In this document: positions 1-9,897 of the stretch, piece after piece
Position numbering within the stretch: the stretch's first letter is position 1
How the letters are laid out: every line of letters begins with the position of its first letter
Assembly: GCF_020857975.1 (NCBI RefSeq)
Contig: NZ_JACWUO010000008.1
Location: forward strand, 124,001 to 188,000
DNA: 64,000 bases
Direction of reading: 5' to 3'
Source: Stenotrophomonas rhizophila
GTDB taxonomy: Bacteria; Pseudomonadota; Gammaproteobacteria; Xanthomonadales; Xanthomonadaceae
Translations under genes and position numbers: made by a program
Notes under the pieces: model-generated
The model's input: only the letters and a program-made list of their open reading frames with translations
Database searches by the model: none
Told to the model about the DNA's origin: nothing

Positions 1-63
1 ATCGGCATCGCCTACACCGACAAGCTGATGAACGGCACGCCCAGCAAGGCCCTGTCGCACTAA
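1..63 (+). CDS. C-terminal end of an unidentified protein (partial)
   Basis: The first 63 bases read in frame 1 as 20 residues ending in SKALSH and a TAA stop. High GC at third positions is in keeping with a real coding tail. Too little is present to name a family. The next gene starts 185 bases downstream on the same strand. Confidence 0.5.
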   Translation: MGIAYTDKLMNGTPSKALSH

Positions 64-248
64 GGCTTGCCCGGCAGCGCCGGCATCGGTGACGATGCCG
101 GCCTGCTCTACCGCCCTGCCCCGGCCGGGCCGGTGGATGCTAGATTGCACCTCTGCAGCACCGCCATGGACGCTGGGAAACGTCCATGGCCTTTGGCCGG
201 CCTGACCGTATCGGGCCTTACCTATCGTCGTCTTCAAGGGGAAGTTGG

Positions 249-1256
249 ATGTCGCACGTCAACACGATCGCCAAGGCGCGGCTGCTTGCGCCGCTGGCCC
301 TGCTGGTGGCCCTGGCCGCCTGCTCGGGCAAGGACGAACCCGCGCCTGCCGCACCGACAGCCCCTGCGGCTGCCACGCCCGCTGCGCCGGCCGCGCCGGC
401 GGTGTCGGCCAAGGTGCAGTCGATGGGCACCGAACAGCTGCGCGAGCTGGCCAGCCAGGCCCTGCGCGAAAACCGCATGTACGCGCCGGCCGGCGACAAC
501 GCCATCGAGTACTACCTGGCCCTGCGCGACAAGACCCCCGACGATGCCTCGGTCAAGAGCGCGCTGACCGACCTGCTGCCCTACACGCTGATCGCCGCCG
601 AACAGAGCCTGGCCCGCGAGGACTTCGCCGAAGCGCAGCGCCTGGTGGCCCTGATCGAGAAGGTCGATGCCACCGCCCCGGCCCTGCCGCGCCTGAAGCA
701 GGGCATCAACGGCAGCATGCAGAATGCGCTCAAGCGCACCCAGGAAGAGACCGACAAGGTCAAGAAGGACGCCGAAGCCCGCGCCAAGCAGCTGGCCGAC
801 CAGCAGCGCCAGCAGCAGGCCGGCGAAGCCGACGCGGCCCGCCAGATCGCCGCACAGCAGGAAGCGGCGCGCCGCGACAGCGAGCGCCAGGACGGCGAGC
901 GCCAGGCCGCCGCCCGCCGTGAAGCCGAGCAGCGCCAGCAGGCCGCGGCCGCCCAGCAGGCCGCCGCGGCACGCCAGGCACCGGCCGCGGCCGCCGCCGC
1001 GCCCAGCCTGCGCCCGGTCAGCACCCCGGCCCCGCGCTACCCGGCCGAGGCACTGCGTGCGGGCACCTCCGGCGAAGTGCTGGTGGAGATCACCGTCGGC
1101 ACCGACGGCTCGGTCACCAATGCCCGCGTACTGCGCGCCAACCCGTCGCGCGTGTTCGACCGCGAGGCGCTCAACGCGGTCAAGCGCTGGAAGTTCGAAC
1201 CGGTCAGCGCCCCGGTCACCACCCGCCGCACCCTGGCCTTCGCGCCGGGCGGTTGA
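249..1256 (+). CDS. TonB C-terminal domain lipoprotein (energy transducer TonB family)
   Basis: A 335-residue envelope protein. The N-terminus has a lipoprotein signal with lipobox LAAC near residue 21, followed by an Ala/Pro-rich linker. The middle is a long charged helix rich in Q, A, E, R and K (about residues 150-260), like the TolA/TonB spanning helix. The end is a TonB C-terminal fold with YPAEALRAGTSGEV, VGTDGSV and the closing AVKRWKFEP. The ATG at 249 is chosen over the upstream in-frame ATG at 186 because AAGGGGAAG precedes it and the signal sequence starts there. Family knowledge: such proteins link the inner membrane to outer-membrane partners. The lipid anchor, in place of the usual TonB N-terminal transmembrane segment, makes a classical ExbBD-coupled transducer uncertain. 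A strong terminator follows. Confidence 0.88.
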   Translation: MSHVNTIAKARLLAPLALLVALAACSGKDEPAPAAPTAPAAATPAAPAAPAVSAKVQSMGTEQLRELASQALRENRMYAPAGDNAIEYYLALRDKTPDDASVKSALTDLLPYTLIAAEQSLAREDFAEAQRLVALIEKVDATAPALPRLKQGINGSMQNALKRTQEETDKVKKDAEARAKQLADQQRQQQAGEADAARQIAAQQEAARRDSERQDGERQAAARREAEQRQQAAAAQQAAAARQAPAAAAAAPSLRPVSTPAPRYPAEALRAGTSGEVLVEITVGTDGSVTNARVLRANPSRVFDREALNAVKRWKFEPVSAPVTTRRTLAFAPGG

Positions 1257-1281
1257 TCGCGACCGGCGTCGTTTGAACGCA

Positions 1282-1307
1282 AAAGGCCCGGAGCGATCCG
1301 GGCCTTT
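1282..1307 (+). terminator. Rho-independent terminator after the TonB-domain gene
   Basis: An 11-bp stem AAAGGCCCGGA / TCCGGGCCTTT with a GCGA loop lies 25 bases after the stop codon. The A-rich and T-rich ends allow function in both directions. Confidence 0.85.
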
Positions 1308-1313
1308 CCAATT

Positions 1314-1333
1314 GGGGACGGGTGTAGTTAATT
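1314..1333 (+). repeat. REP half-site upstream of the RAYT gene
   Basis: The sequence GGGGACGGGTGTAGTTAATT is the same arm, on the same strand, as the left arm of the perfect REP palindrome at 29860-29904. The inverted counterpart lies just after the RAYT gene at 2181-2198. The two arms therefore frame the transposase gene in opposite orientation. Confidence 0.8.
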
Positions 1334-1455
1334 CGCCAGCGGGCAATACGCAGCCCAACGATCGCACTTGGCTGACAGCACAACACGCAGTCTCCCTAAC
1401 GCCTGCGGTCTCGCACGTTGGGATCGTGGCAGTTCGCCCTCCAATCTTCCTCCCC

Positions 1456-2151
1456 ATGCCCCGTAGCGCACGCCTGATCCTGCCCGGATTCCCGCACCAC
1501 GTCATACATCGCGGCGTCAATCGCGCTGCCACGTTCATCGACGACAGCGACAAGCTGCAGTACCTACGCCTGCTGCGCAATGCGTGCCGAAAGCATGGCG
1601 TCCAGATCCATGCATTCGTACTGATGAACAACCACGTCCACCTCTTGGTCACGCCCACGACAGCGCCAGGCCTGGCGTGCGCCATGCATGCCACCTGCCA
1701 TTGCTATGTGCGCTACTTCAATACCCGCCATGGACGCAGCGGTACGCTTTGGGAGGGGCGATACAAATCCTGCCTGGTGGATTCGGACCAGTACTTCCTG
1801 ATGGTGTGCCGCTACATTGAGCTGAACCCGGTGCGGGCGGCACTGGTGGCATTGCCCGAGCATTACCCATGGTCCAGCGTACATGCCCATCTGGGCCGAC
1901 GGCGCAACCTGCTACTCACGCCGCATCCGGTGTATCTGTCACTGGGCGACACGGCCGAAAAACGTGCGCTGGCGTATGCCGCGTGGATGCGGCAGGCGGT
2001 CGCGCAGGAGGAAAGCGGAAACATCCGGCGCTACATTGCCCAGCAGCGGGCGTTGGGAGCACCGCGTTTCCAGGAAATGGTGGCGCGAACCATGAATCGT
2101 GTCACGACCACCCGCGCTGCAGGCAGGCCAAGGAAGGATGCGGCGCCTTAG
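1456..2151 (+). CDS. REP-associated tyrosine transposase (RAYT, Y1_Tnp family)
   Basis: A 231-residue single-strand DNA endonuclease of the HUH type. Visible features are the HxH metal motif in MNNHVHLL (about residues 57-64), the downstream GTLWEGRYKS block, and CRYIELNPVRAAL carrying the expected catalytic tyrosine. Length and motif order match RAYTs, the domesticated IS200/IS605 relatives that process REP palindromes. The ATG at 1456 starts the conserved MPRSARLILPGFPHHV block; the open frame further upstream lacks homology. The C-terminus is basic (RAAGRPRKD). The gene is framed by matching REP arms, and a full REP with the same arm lies 27.7 kb away. Confidence 0.93.
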   Translation: MPRSARLILPGFPHHVIHRGVNRAATFIDDSDKLQYLRLLRNACRKHGVQIHAFVLMNNHVHLLVTPTTAPGLACAMHATCHCYVRYFNTRHGRSGTLWEGRYKSCLVDSDQYFLMVCRYIELNPVRAALVALPEHYPWSSVHAHLGRRRNLLLTPHPVYLSLGDTAEKRALAYAAWMRQAVAQEESGNIRRYIAQQRALGAPRFQEMVARTMNRVTTTRAAGRPRKDAAP

Positions 2152-2161
2152 TGCCGCAGAT

Positions 2162-2198
2162 GGGGAACGGATGTCACAACTTAATTACACCCGTCCCC
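2162..2198. repeat. Imperfect REP hairpin downstream of RAYT
   Basis: GGGGAACGGATGT (2162-2174) pairs imperfectly with ACACCCGTCCCC (2187-2198) around a 12-base loop. The right arm is the inverse of the arm at 1314. It sits between the convergent RAYT and natB genes and may also act as a transcription or mRNA 3' end element. Confidence 0.7.
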
Positions 2199-2210
2199 GT
2201 TTAAGGACGG

Positions 2211-3395
2211 TCAGCCGGAAATGGCCAGCCGCTCCTGGTGATAGCGGCGCACCGCGGCATACCACAGCACCGCCGCCAGGCCGAAGCCGGCGGTGAGGTA
2301 GACGCCCCACATCTGCGCGCTGATGGTTTCGTGGCGGATGATCTTCAGCAGCATCTGGTTCTGCGCCAGGAACGGCACCGAGAACTGCCACAGCTCGCTC
2401 TTCAGCGGGTACACCATCAGCGCGTAGCCGGGCAGCATCGGCAGCAGCATCAGCCAGGTCATGTGGCTCTGCGCTTCCTTCATGCTCTTGGCCGCCGCCG
2501 ACAGGAAGGTCAGCAGCGAGGTGCCGATGAACAGCATCGGCAGCATGATCAGCAGCATCTGCAGCATCGGCAGGAAGCCCATGTTGAGCTGGCGCGCGGC
2601 ATCGCTGCTGGACAGCTGCGCGCTGAGCTTGAACGCCAGCAAGGTGAGCAGCAACGAGGCCAGGCCGACCGTGCAGGCCGCGGCGATCTTGCCGCTGACG
2701 ATGGCGCTGCGCGGAGCCGGGGTGGCCAGCAGCGGTTCCAGCGATTGCCGTTCGCGCTCGCCGGCGGTGGTGTCCATCACCAGGTAGGCGCCGCCAAGGA
2801 ACGAGGTGATGGTCAGCAGTACCGGCAGCAGTACCGACAGCATCACCCCGCGCTTGGCCTCGGCGGTGGCCAGGTCCTGGGTGGCCAGGTCCAGCGGTCG
2901 GGCGACCTGGGCATCCACGCCGCGGGCGAGCAGGCGCAGCGCGCCGACCTGCTGGTTGTAGCCGGCCAGGGCGCGCTGCAGGCGTGCGGTGGGAATATCG
3001 GCCGCGCGCCGGGTGCTGTCCTGGATGATCTCCACCAGCGCCGGGCGCCCTTCCACCCAGTCCTTGCCGAACTCCGGGCTGATGCGCAGGGCCACGTCGA
3101 CCTGCTGGCTGCGGATGGCCGCGGTCAGGTCGGCCGGTGCCTCCACCACGTTGAGCCCCTGCGCGGCCAGGAAGCGCACCAGGTTGGGCGCGTGCTGCGC
3201 GCCGATGGTGGCGATCTCCAGCGGTTTGTCGATCTGGGTCTTGACCCGGCTTTCGGCCAGCATGCCCATGCCCAGGATCAGCACCGGGTACAGCAGCGGG
3301 CCCAGCAGCAGGGTCAGCGCCAGGGTGCGGCGGTCGCGGCCGAGATCGCGCAGTTCCTTGCGCATCACGGTCAACAGGGTGGCAAACGAACTCAT
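2211..3395 (-). CDS. natB: ABC transporter permease, NatB type
   Basis: A 394-residue ABC-2 permease. It begins with a cytoplasmic segment containing MRKELRDLGRDRRT and a first membrane helix around residues 22-42. A large extracytoplasmic domain follows, and a cluster of hydrophobic helices fills the C-terminal half. The ETTAGER-like cytosolic motif appears as DTTAGERERQSLEPLL, typical of ABC-2 exporters. Its start overlaps the stop of the ATPase gene by four bases (ATGA), so the pair is translationally coupled. NatAB of Bacillus exports sodium; substrate specificity here is inferred only from family. Confidence 0.88.
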   Translation of the reverse strand: MSSFATLLTVMRKELRDLGRDRRTLALTLLLGPLLYPVLILGMGMLAESRVKTQIDKPLEIATIGAQHAPNLVRFLAAQGLNVVEAPADLTAAIRSQQVDVALRISPEFGKDWVEGRPALVEIIQDSTRRAADIPTARLQRALAGYNQQVGALRLLARGVDAQVARPLDLATQDLATAEAKRGVMLSVLLPVLLTITSFLGGAYLVMDTTAGERERQSLEPLLATPAPRSAIVSGKIAAACTVGLASLLLTLLAFKLSAQLSSSDAARQLNMGFLPMLQMLLIMLPMLFIGTSLLTFLSAAAKSMKEAQSHMTWLMLLPMLPGYALMVYPLKSELWQFSVPFLAQNQMLLKIIRHETISAQMWGVYLTAGFGLAAVLWYAAVRRYHQERLAISG

Positions 3396-4138
3396 GCGTG
3401 CAGTCCTTCTTCGGTACCGATCGCCTTGACGAAGGCATCTTCCAGGTTGCTTTCCCCGGTCTGGCTGCGCAGTGCATCGGCACTGCCGGCGGCCATCACC
3501 GTGCCCTTGGCGATGATCACGATGTGGTCACACAACGCGGCCACCTCCTGCATGATGTGGCTGGAGAAGATCACGCAACGGCCCTCGTCGCGCAGCGCGT
3601 GCAGGAAGCCGCGCAGCGCGCGGGTGGTCATCACGTCCAGGCCGTTGGTGGGCTCGTCCAGGATCACATTGCGCGGGTCGTGTACCAGCGCGCGGGCGAT
3701 GGCGGTCTTGGTGCGCTGGCCCTGCGAAAAACCGTCGGTCTGGCGGTCCAGGATGTCTTCCATGTCCAGCGCCCTGGACAGCACCTGGGTGCGCTCGCGG
3801 ATGCGCGCGGCGCTCATGCCGTGCAGCTGGCCGAAATAGGCGATGTTCTCGCGCGCGGTCAGTCGCTTGTAGACCCCGCGCGCGTCGGGCAGCACGCCCA
3901 GGTTGCGGCGTACCGCGACCGCGTCGACCGCCGCGTCCACGCCATCCACCAGCACCCGGCCCTGATCGGGGGTCATCAGCGTGTACAGCATGCGCATGGT
4001 GGTGGTCTTGCCGGCGCCATTGGGGCCGAGCAGGCCGGTGATGCGGCCGTCTTCGGCGTGGAAGCCGACGTTCTCCACCGCCTGGATCAGCCCGGTCTTG
4101 GTCTTGAATGCCTTGTGCAGGTTCTCGGCGACGATCAT
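3392..4138 (-). CDS. natA: ABC transporter ATP-binding protein, NatA type
   Basis: A 248-residue ATPase with Walker A GPNGAGKTTT (about residues 36-45), a Q-loop region, signature FSQGQ, Walker B NVILDEP and the downstream D-loop NGLDV, with the switch histidine in FSSHIM. The ATG at 4138 begins MIVAENLHKAF, the normal ABC start; longer in-frame extension runs into the preceding gene. It overlaps the S33 hydrolase stop and the permease start by four bases each, so the three genes form one tightly coupled operon. Confidence 0.92.
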   Translation of the reverse strand: MIVAENLHKAFKTKTGLIQAVENVGFHAEDGRITGLLGPNGAGKTTTMRMLYTLMTPDQGRVLVDGVDAAVDAVAVRRNLGVLPDARGVYKRLTARENIAYFGQLHGMSAARIRERTQVLSRALDMEDILDRQTDGFSQGQRTKTAIARALVHDPRNVILDEPTNGLDVMTTRALRGFLHALRDEGRCVIFSSHIMQEVAALCDHIVIIAKGTVMAAGSADALRSQTGESNLEDAFVKAIGTEEGLHA

Positions 4139-5655
4139 GGTTCCCATCCGTTGAACGAGGTGAAGGCCGGCACCGGGCTGAGGGTGTCCAGGCAGCGCGC
4201 ATCGAGCGCCTTGGCGTCGGTGCTGTCGAGGAACTGGCCGAGCAGGCGCGGCATGCAGCCGGCACCCAGGGTGCCGTGGCCCTGGCCCTTGGCCAGCAGG
4301 TGGCGGCCGTTGGGCAGGGTCTTGAGCACCTGCTCGGCATAGCGCGGCGGGGTGACCGGGTCGAACTCGCCGGACAACAGCAGTATCGGCAGGGTCGAAT
4401 TGAACGGCGCGGTGAAATCGGCCGGACGGCTGCCTACGTTCCAGGCCGGGCACGCGGCGAAGAACATGCGCGCCACCTCCGGCCCCAGCAGGCGGTCGCT
4501 GGCCGGAGGCTCGCGGTAGCGGTCGGCGTCTTCGGCGCAGATCACCGACCACTGCATGCCGCGGTTCATCTGCACGCCCAGCGAACGGCCGGCCATCGCG
4601 CTCAACGACATCAGCGGTGCGTAGCGGCCGTGGGCCGCTTCATCGAGCACCACCGGCAGCAGCGAGGACAGCTCGGGCATGTACGAGAACATGAAGGCCA
4701 GGCCGGTCACCGAATCGGCGGTGAGCGTGTCGCGCCGGGTTTCGGCGGTGCCCGGGTCACGGTACTCGACCTCGACCGGGGCCTTGGCCAGGGTGGTCAT
4801 GACGTTGCGCAGCTGGGTGCGCGTATCCACCGGGAAGCGCTTGGCGCAGGCCGGGTCCTGGCGGCACTGCGTGGCCTGCAGGTCGATCGCCGCTTCGAAG
4901 GTGCCGGCGAAATCGCCGCCGACCACCACATCGTTCGGCGCCACCCCGTCGATCACCACGCTGCGGGTGTGCTGCGGATAACGCGCGGCGTAGTGCTGGG
5001 CCACGCGGGTGCCGTAGGAACCGCCGATCAGGTTGATTTTGTCCACGCCCAGTGCGGCGCGCACCGCGTCGATATCGGCGATGGCCTGGGTGGTGGTGTA
5101 GAAGCGGGTATCGGCGCGGTCGGCCAGCGAGGCGGCGCAGCGCGCGGCGAAATCGCGGATCAGCGCGGCCGATGGCGTGGCGGTTTCATCGAGCGCCAGT
5201 TCCTTGCCGTCGGCGCCCAGGCAGGTGAGCGGGTTGGATTTGCCCGTGCCGCGCTGGTCGACCAGGATGATGTCGCGCTGCTTGCGCACTTCGCGCAGCG
5301 ACTGGTTGATCACCGCGGCCACTTCGGTGGCGGCCTGGCCGGGCCCGCCGGCCAGGAAGAACACCGGGTCGTCCTTGCCCTTGCCGGCATTGCCGGCCTC
5401 CAGCCAGGCGATGTTCAAGCTGATCCTGCGGCCCTGCGGCGCGGCCGGGTTTTCGGCGACCTGCAGGGTGGCGCACTGCGCCTCGACGTTGTCGCTGGCG
5501 CGGGTGCTGGTCAGCGTGCAGGGTTTGAACAGCAACGTGCCGTAGCTGCGGCCGGCGGCGTCGGCGGCCGGCACCGGCCCGGCCGATGGCGCGCTGCAGC
5601 CGGCGGCCAGGGCGGCGGCCAGCACCGCAGCCAACCTCAGGTGGTATGTGGACAT
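4135..5655 (-). CDS. Alpha/beta hydrolase, S33/TAP-like peptidase, lipoprotein
   Basis: A 506-residue exported hydrolase. The N-terminus MSTYHLRLAAVLAAALAAGC is a lipoprotein signal. The oxyanion region FFLAGGPGQ, the nucleophile elbow GGSYGTR, a late acid in SGEFDPVTPP and the histidine in GQGHGTLG give a complete Ser-Asp-His triad of the prolyl aminopeptidase/TAP C-terminal type. It heads the operon with natA and natB. Family members cleave short peptides or act as periplasmic hydrolases; a link to the exporter is suggested by the coupling but its substrate is unknown. Confidence 0.9.
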   Translation of the reverse strand: MSTYHLRLAAVLAAALAAGCSAPSAGPVPAADAAGRSYGTLLFKPCTLTSTRASDNVEAQCATLQVAENPAAPQGRRISLNIAWLEAGNAGKGKDDPVFFLAGGPGQAATEVAAVINQSLREVRKQRDIILVDQRGTGKSNPLTCLGADGKELALDETATPSAALIRDFAARCAASLADRADTRFYTTTQAIADIDAVRAALGVDKINLIGGSYGTRVAQHYAARYPQHTRSVVIDGVAPNDVVVGGDFAGTFEAAIDLQATQCRQDPACAKRFPVDTRTQLRNVMTTLAKAPVEVEYRDPGTAETRRDTLTADSVTGLAFMFSYMPELSSLLPVVLDEAAHGRYAPLMSLSAMAGRSLGVQMNRGMQWSVICAEDADRYREPPASDRLLGPEVARMFFAACPAWNVGSRPADFTAPFNSTLPILLLSGEFDPVTPPRYAEQVLKTLPNGRHLLAKGQGHGTLGAGCMPRLLGQFLDSTDAKALDARCLDTLSPVPAFTSFNGWEP

Positions 5656-6086
5656 CTTCGGTGCTTCCCCTCATTGAAGTGCGTGCCATCACGACGATGC
5701 CGTGCGGCGAATGTGACCCAACTTACACGGACACCGGGCGGGCCGGTACTGCCCACCCGGCCCGGCACGCGCGGGCAGTTCCCGCGCGGCAGGATCACCG
5801 TCGGCTCCGGCACGGACGCCGCGGCCATCAGCGCATCGATGACGCCAATGACGCCATGCGCATGGGCCGTTCCCAACCCAACCGCACCGCTGCGCGAAGA
5901 ACAGCACAGCGGGAACGGGACGCAGTGCCCAGAACGCTGCAATGGCACGATTTCCTACCCTTCGACAGGCCGCCGCACAGCGACACTCCCGGCGCCGCTG
6001 CGGTCACCGCGCGGCGTCGGGCGGGGTGCCGCCACGGCGCACCGCCCGCCCGGGGCGGCACTCTTCCCTTCCTGCTGGATTTCTCC
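5656..6086. other. Divergent intergenic region, no gene seen
   Basis: A 431-base gap between the divergent S33 hydrolase and LPMO genes. It must carry promoters for both, but I see no convincing -35/-10 pair, REP element or conserved small reading frame in it. Confidence 0.5.
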
Positions 6087-7232
6087 ATGTCTCCTCGTTT
6101 ACCCCACGCAGCCCTGGCCCTGTCCCTGGCCCTCGGTGGCCTGTCCCTGTCCGGCACCGTCCAGGCGCACGGCACCATGCTCAAGCCGATGAGCCGGGTC
6201 TACACCTGCTTCCAGGGCAACCCGGAAAACCCGACCAATGCCGCCTGCGCGGCAGCCAAGGCGGTGGCCGGCCCGCAGGCGTTCTACGACTGGATGGGCA
6301 TCAACCAGGCCAACGCGGCCGGCAACCACCAGGCGGTGGTGCCCGATGGCACGCTGTGCAGCGGCAACCACCCCACCTTCCGCGGCCTGGACCTGCCGCG
6401 TACCGACTGGCAGGCCACGCCGATCCAGGCCGACGCCAACGGCCGCTACCTGTTCGAGTTCAAGGCGCCGGCGCCGCATGCCACCCGCGAGTGGAAGTTC
6501 TACGTCACCCGCGACGGCTGGCAGCCGGGCAGCACGCTGCGCTGGGGCGACCTGGAGGCGTTCTGCACGCTGGGCAACACGCCGTTGTCGGCCGACGGCA
6601 CCTACAAGCTGGATTGCCCGCTGCCCAGGCGCAGCGGCCCGCACGTGATCTACAACACCTGGCAGCGGTCGGATTCGGCCGAGGCGTTCTACACCTGCAT
6701 GGACGTGCGCTTTGAAGGCGGCGGCACCCCGCCACAGTGGCTGGACGCCGGCGCCCTGACCGCACGCGGCGCCCTGCCGGTGGGCAGCCAGGTCGAACTG
6801 CGGGTGTTCAACGCCAACGGCAGCGATGCCGAACGCATCACCGCCACCCTGGCCGCCGGGCAGACCGCCGCTGCGCAATGGCCGCTGGCGCTGGCCCGCA
6901 AGGTCAATGGCAGCGCCCGCCAGGCGCGGATCGGCGTGCTCACCAACGGGGTGATCACCCCGATCGCCTCGGCCACGGCCAACCGGGTGTACCTGCAGCG
7001 CGGGCTGACCCACCAGATCGACATCCGCCTACCAGATCCGGGCGGCGACTACGACTACGTCTACCCGGCCGGGATCGGCAGCTACGTGCCCGGCCAGACC
7101 GTGGTCAAAGCCAGCGACGGCAAACGCTATGCCTGCCGCCCGTTCCCGGAAGGCGGCTGGTGCAACATCAACGCCGATGCCTACCGGCCGGGCACCGGCT
7201 CGGCCTGGCGGGATGCGTGGATTCCGTACTGA
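6087..7232 (+). CDS. Secreted AA10 lytic polysaccharide monooxygenase, GbpA-like
   Basis: A 381-residue chitin-active protein. The Sec signal ends at VQA-H28, so the mature protein starts with His28 (HGTMLKPMSR), the first ligand of the copper histidine brace. A second candidate brace histidine lies in APHATREW. The AA10 domain spans about residues 28-225. A GbpA-like second module (about 228-315) and a C-terminal carbohydrate-binding module rich in W, Y and C (YVPGQTV, CRPFPEGGWC, DAWIPY; about 330-381) follow. Family knowledge: AA10 enzymes oxidatively cut chitin or cellulose; this layout resembles the GbpA adhesin with one middle module missing. The ATG at 6087 gives the clean signal peptide; longer starts are not supported. 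Confidence 0.93.
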   Translation: MSPRLPHAALALSLALGGLSLSGTVQAHGTMLKPMSRVYTCFQGNPENPTNAACAAAKAVAGPQAFYDWMGINQANAAGNHQAVVPDGTLCSGNHPTFRGLDLPRTDWQATPIQADANGRYLFEFKAPAPHATREWKFYVTRDGWQPGSTLRWGDLEAFCTLGNTPLSADGTYKLDCPLPRRSGPHVIYNTWQRSDSAEAFYTCMDVRFEGGGTPPQWLDAGALTARGALPVGSQVELRVFNANGSDAERITATLAAGQTAAAQWPLALARKVNGSARQARIGVLTNGVITPIASATANRVYLQRGLTHQIDIRLPDPGGDYDYVYPAGIGSYVPGQTVVKASDGKRYACRPFPEGGWCNINADAYRPGTGSAWRDAWIPY

Positions 7233-7286
7233 GGTAACGCTGCGGGAGGGGGCTGGCCCTCCTCCCGTAGCCGGCCAGGCCAGGCC

Positions 7287-8036
7287 TTACTTGCTGCTGA
7301 CGTACTTCTCCCGCCGCACCTGCGGGGTGGGCAGGCCGGCGGCCTTCAGGGCCTCGAAGGTGGCATCGACCATATCCGGGTTGCCGCACAAGTAGGCGAT
7401 GTCGGTGGCCGGGTTCGGCGCGAACTCCGCCAGGTGCTGCTGCACATAGCCGTGGCGTACGTCCGGGTGCGGGTTGTCGGGCAGCTCGCGCGACAGGCAC
7501 GGCACGTAGCGGAAGGCCGGGTGGGCGTCGGCGAAGGCGCGGAAATCGTCGCTGTAGAGCAGCTCGGCCGGGGTGCGCGCGCCCTGCAGCAGCACCACCT
7601 CGACCCCGCGCCCGGCGATGGCCGCGGCCAGCAGTGGCAGCATCGAACGATAGGGGGTGACCCCGGTACCGGTGGCGATCAGCAGGTAGCGGGCGTTGTG
7701 GTCGCCGGGCATCAGGCAGAAGCGGCCGAACGGGCCGCTGGCGGTGACGTGGCCGCCGATGTCCAGGCCCTCGAACAGGGCCGTGGCGGCGCCGCCGGGG
7801 ACGAAGCTGACCGCGATATCGACCGCCTCGCCCGGGGCCAGGGCGTGATCATGAATGGTGGCCAGCGAGTAGCTGCGCTTGGTGGCGGTGCCGTCGGCAT
7901 AGGCGAAATGGACCTGGATGAACTGGCCGGGCTGGAAATCCAGCGGCTGGCCGTCATCGCGCAGGAACTGGTAGTGGCCGACGGTGGGGGCCAGCATGCG
8001 CCGGTCGACCAATTTGAGGGGGAATTGAACAGGCAC
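7287..8036 (-). CDS. fpr: Ferredoxin-NADP(+) reductase
   Basis: A 249-residue soluble flavoenzyme of the bacterial FPR class. The FAD-binding motif RSYSLA (about residues 54-59), the NADP pyrophosphate motif GTGVTPYRSM, the CGNP motif and the C-terminal end REKYVSSK are in the expected order. It exchanges electrons between NADPH and ferredoxin or flavodoxin, often in oxidative stress response. It is transcribed away from the YadGH operon and converges on the LPMO gene across a GC-rich hairpin near 7244-7268. Confidence 0.93.
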   Translation of the reverse strand: MPVQFPLKLVDRRMLAPTVGHYQFLRDDGQPLDFQPGQFIQVHFAYADGTATKRSYSLATIHDHALAPGEAVDIAVSFVPGGAATALFEGLDIGGHVTASGPFGRFCLMPGDHNARYLLIATGTGVTPYRSMLPLLAAAIAGRGVEVVLLQGARTPAELLYSDDFRAFADAHPAFRYVPCLSRELPDNPHPDVRHGYVQQHLAEFAPNPATDIAYLCGNPDMVDATFEALKAAGLPTPQVRREKYVSSK

Positions 8037-8082
8037 GACTTTTCGGGACAGTGTGTAGCCGGGGCAAGCCCTCGGGGTCTTC

Positions 8083-8088
8083 TATAAT
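8083..8088 (+). promoter_or_regulatory. Putative -10 box for the yadGH operon
   Basis: A perfect TATAAT lies 53 bases before the proposed TTG start, in the gap between divergent fpr and yadG. No good -35 hexamer is visible at 16-18 bases, so assignment is tentative. Confidence 0.4.
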
Positions 8089-8140
8089 AGCCCCTCCCCG
8101 CCCCTATCCAGCGCCAGCCCATGGGCGCGAAGGCAAGAGC

Positions 8141-9096
<956 letters not shown>

Positions 9097-9100
<4 letters not shown>

Positions 9101-9897
9101 GCACCACCCCCACCCCGGTCCTGACCGACGGCCAGCGCAACCGCATCGCCCTGATGACCATCGTGCGCCGCGAAGTGGCGCGCATCCTGCGCATCTGGGG
9201 CCAGACCCTGGTGCCGCCGGCGATCACCATGACCCTGTACTTCCTGATCTTCGGCGGCCTGATCGGCTCGCGCGTGGGCGAGATGGGCGGCTACAGCTAC
9301 ATGCAGTTCATCGTGCCGGGCCTGGTGATGATGAGCGTGATCCAGAACAGTTACGGCAACATCAGCTCTTCGTTCTTCGGCGCCAAGTTCGGCCGCCACG
9401 TGGAAGAGCTGCTGGTCAGCCCGATGCCGAACTGGGTGATCCTGTGGGGCTATGTCTCCGGTGCGGTACTGCGCGGCCTGATGGTCGGCGTGATCGTGCT
9501 GATCATCGCCATGTTCTTCACCCCGGTGCGCATCCCGCACCCGCTGGTGACGCTGACCACCGTGCTGCTGGGCGCCACGATCTTCTCGCTGGCCGGTTTC
9601 ATCAACGCGGTATACGCCAAGAAGTTCGATGACGTGGCGATCGTGCCGACCTTCATCCTGACCCCGCTGACCTACCTGGGCGGCGTGTTCTATTCGGTCA
9701 AGCTGCTGCCGGCCTGGGCCGAGGCCGCCACCCACGCCAACCCGATCTTCTACATGGTCAACGCGTTCCGCTACGGCCTGCTGGGCACCAGCGACGTGCC
9801 GCTGTGGGTGGCCTATGCGCTGATGATCGGCTTCGTGCTGGCGCTGACCGCGCTGGCGCTGTGGCTGCTCAAGCGTGGCGTTGGGATGCGCAGCTGA
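9097..9897 (+). CDS. yadH: ABC transporter permease, YadH type
   Basis: A 266-residue ABC-2 permease with six hydrophobic stretches and the family landmarks VPPAITMTLYFLIFGGLIG and TFILTPLTYLGGVFYS. Length matches E. coli YadH (256). It pairs with the preceding ATPase. The final TGA shares a base with the ATG of panE (TGATG), so the four genes up to the epimerase probably share one message. Confidence 0.92.

Noticed and set aside
186..248. Upstream start for the TonB-domain lipoprotein
   Set aside because: The extra 21 residues would bury the lipoprotein signal; ATG 249 has the ribosome-binding site.
7244..7268. Bidirectional terminator between the LPMO gene and fpr
   Set aside because: The stem CGGGAGG/CCTCCCG is short with a large loop, and neither side has a T run.
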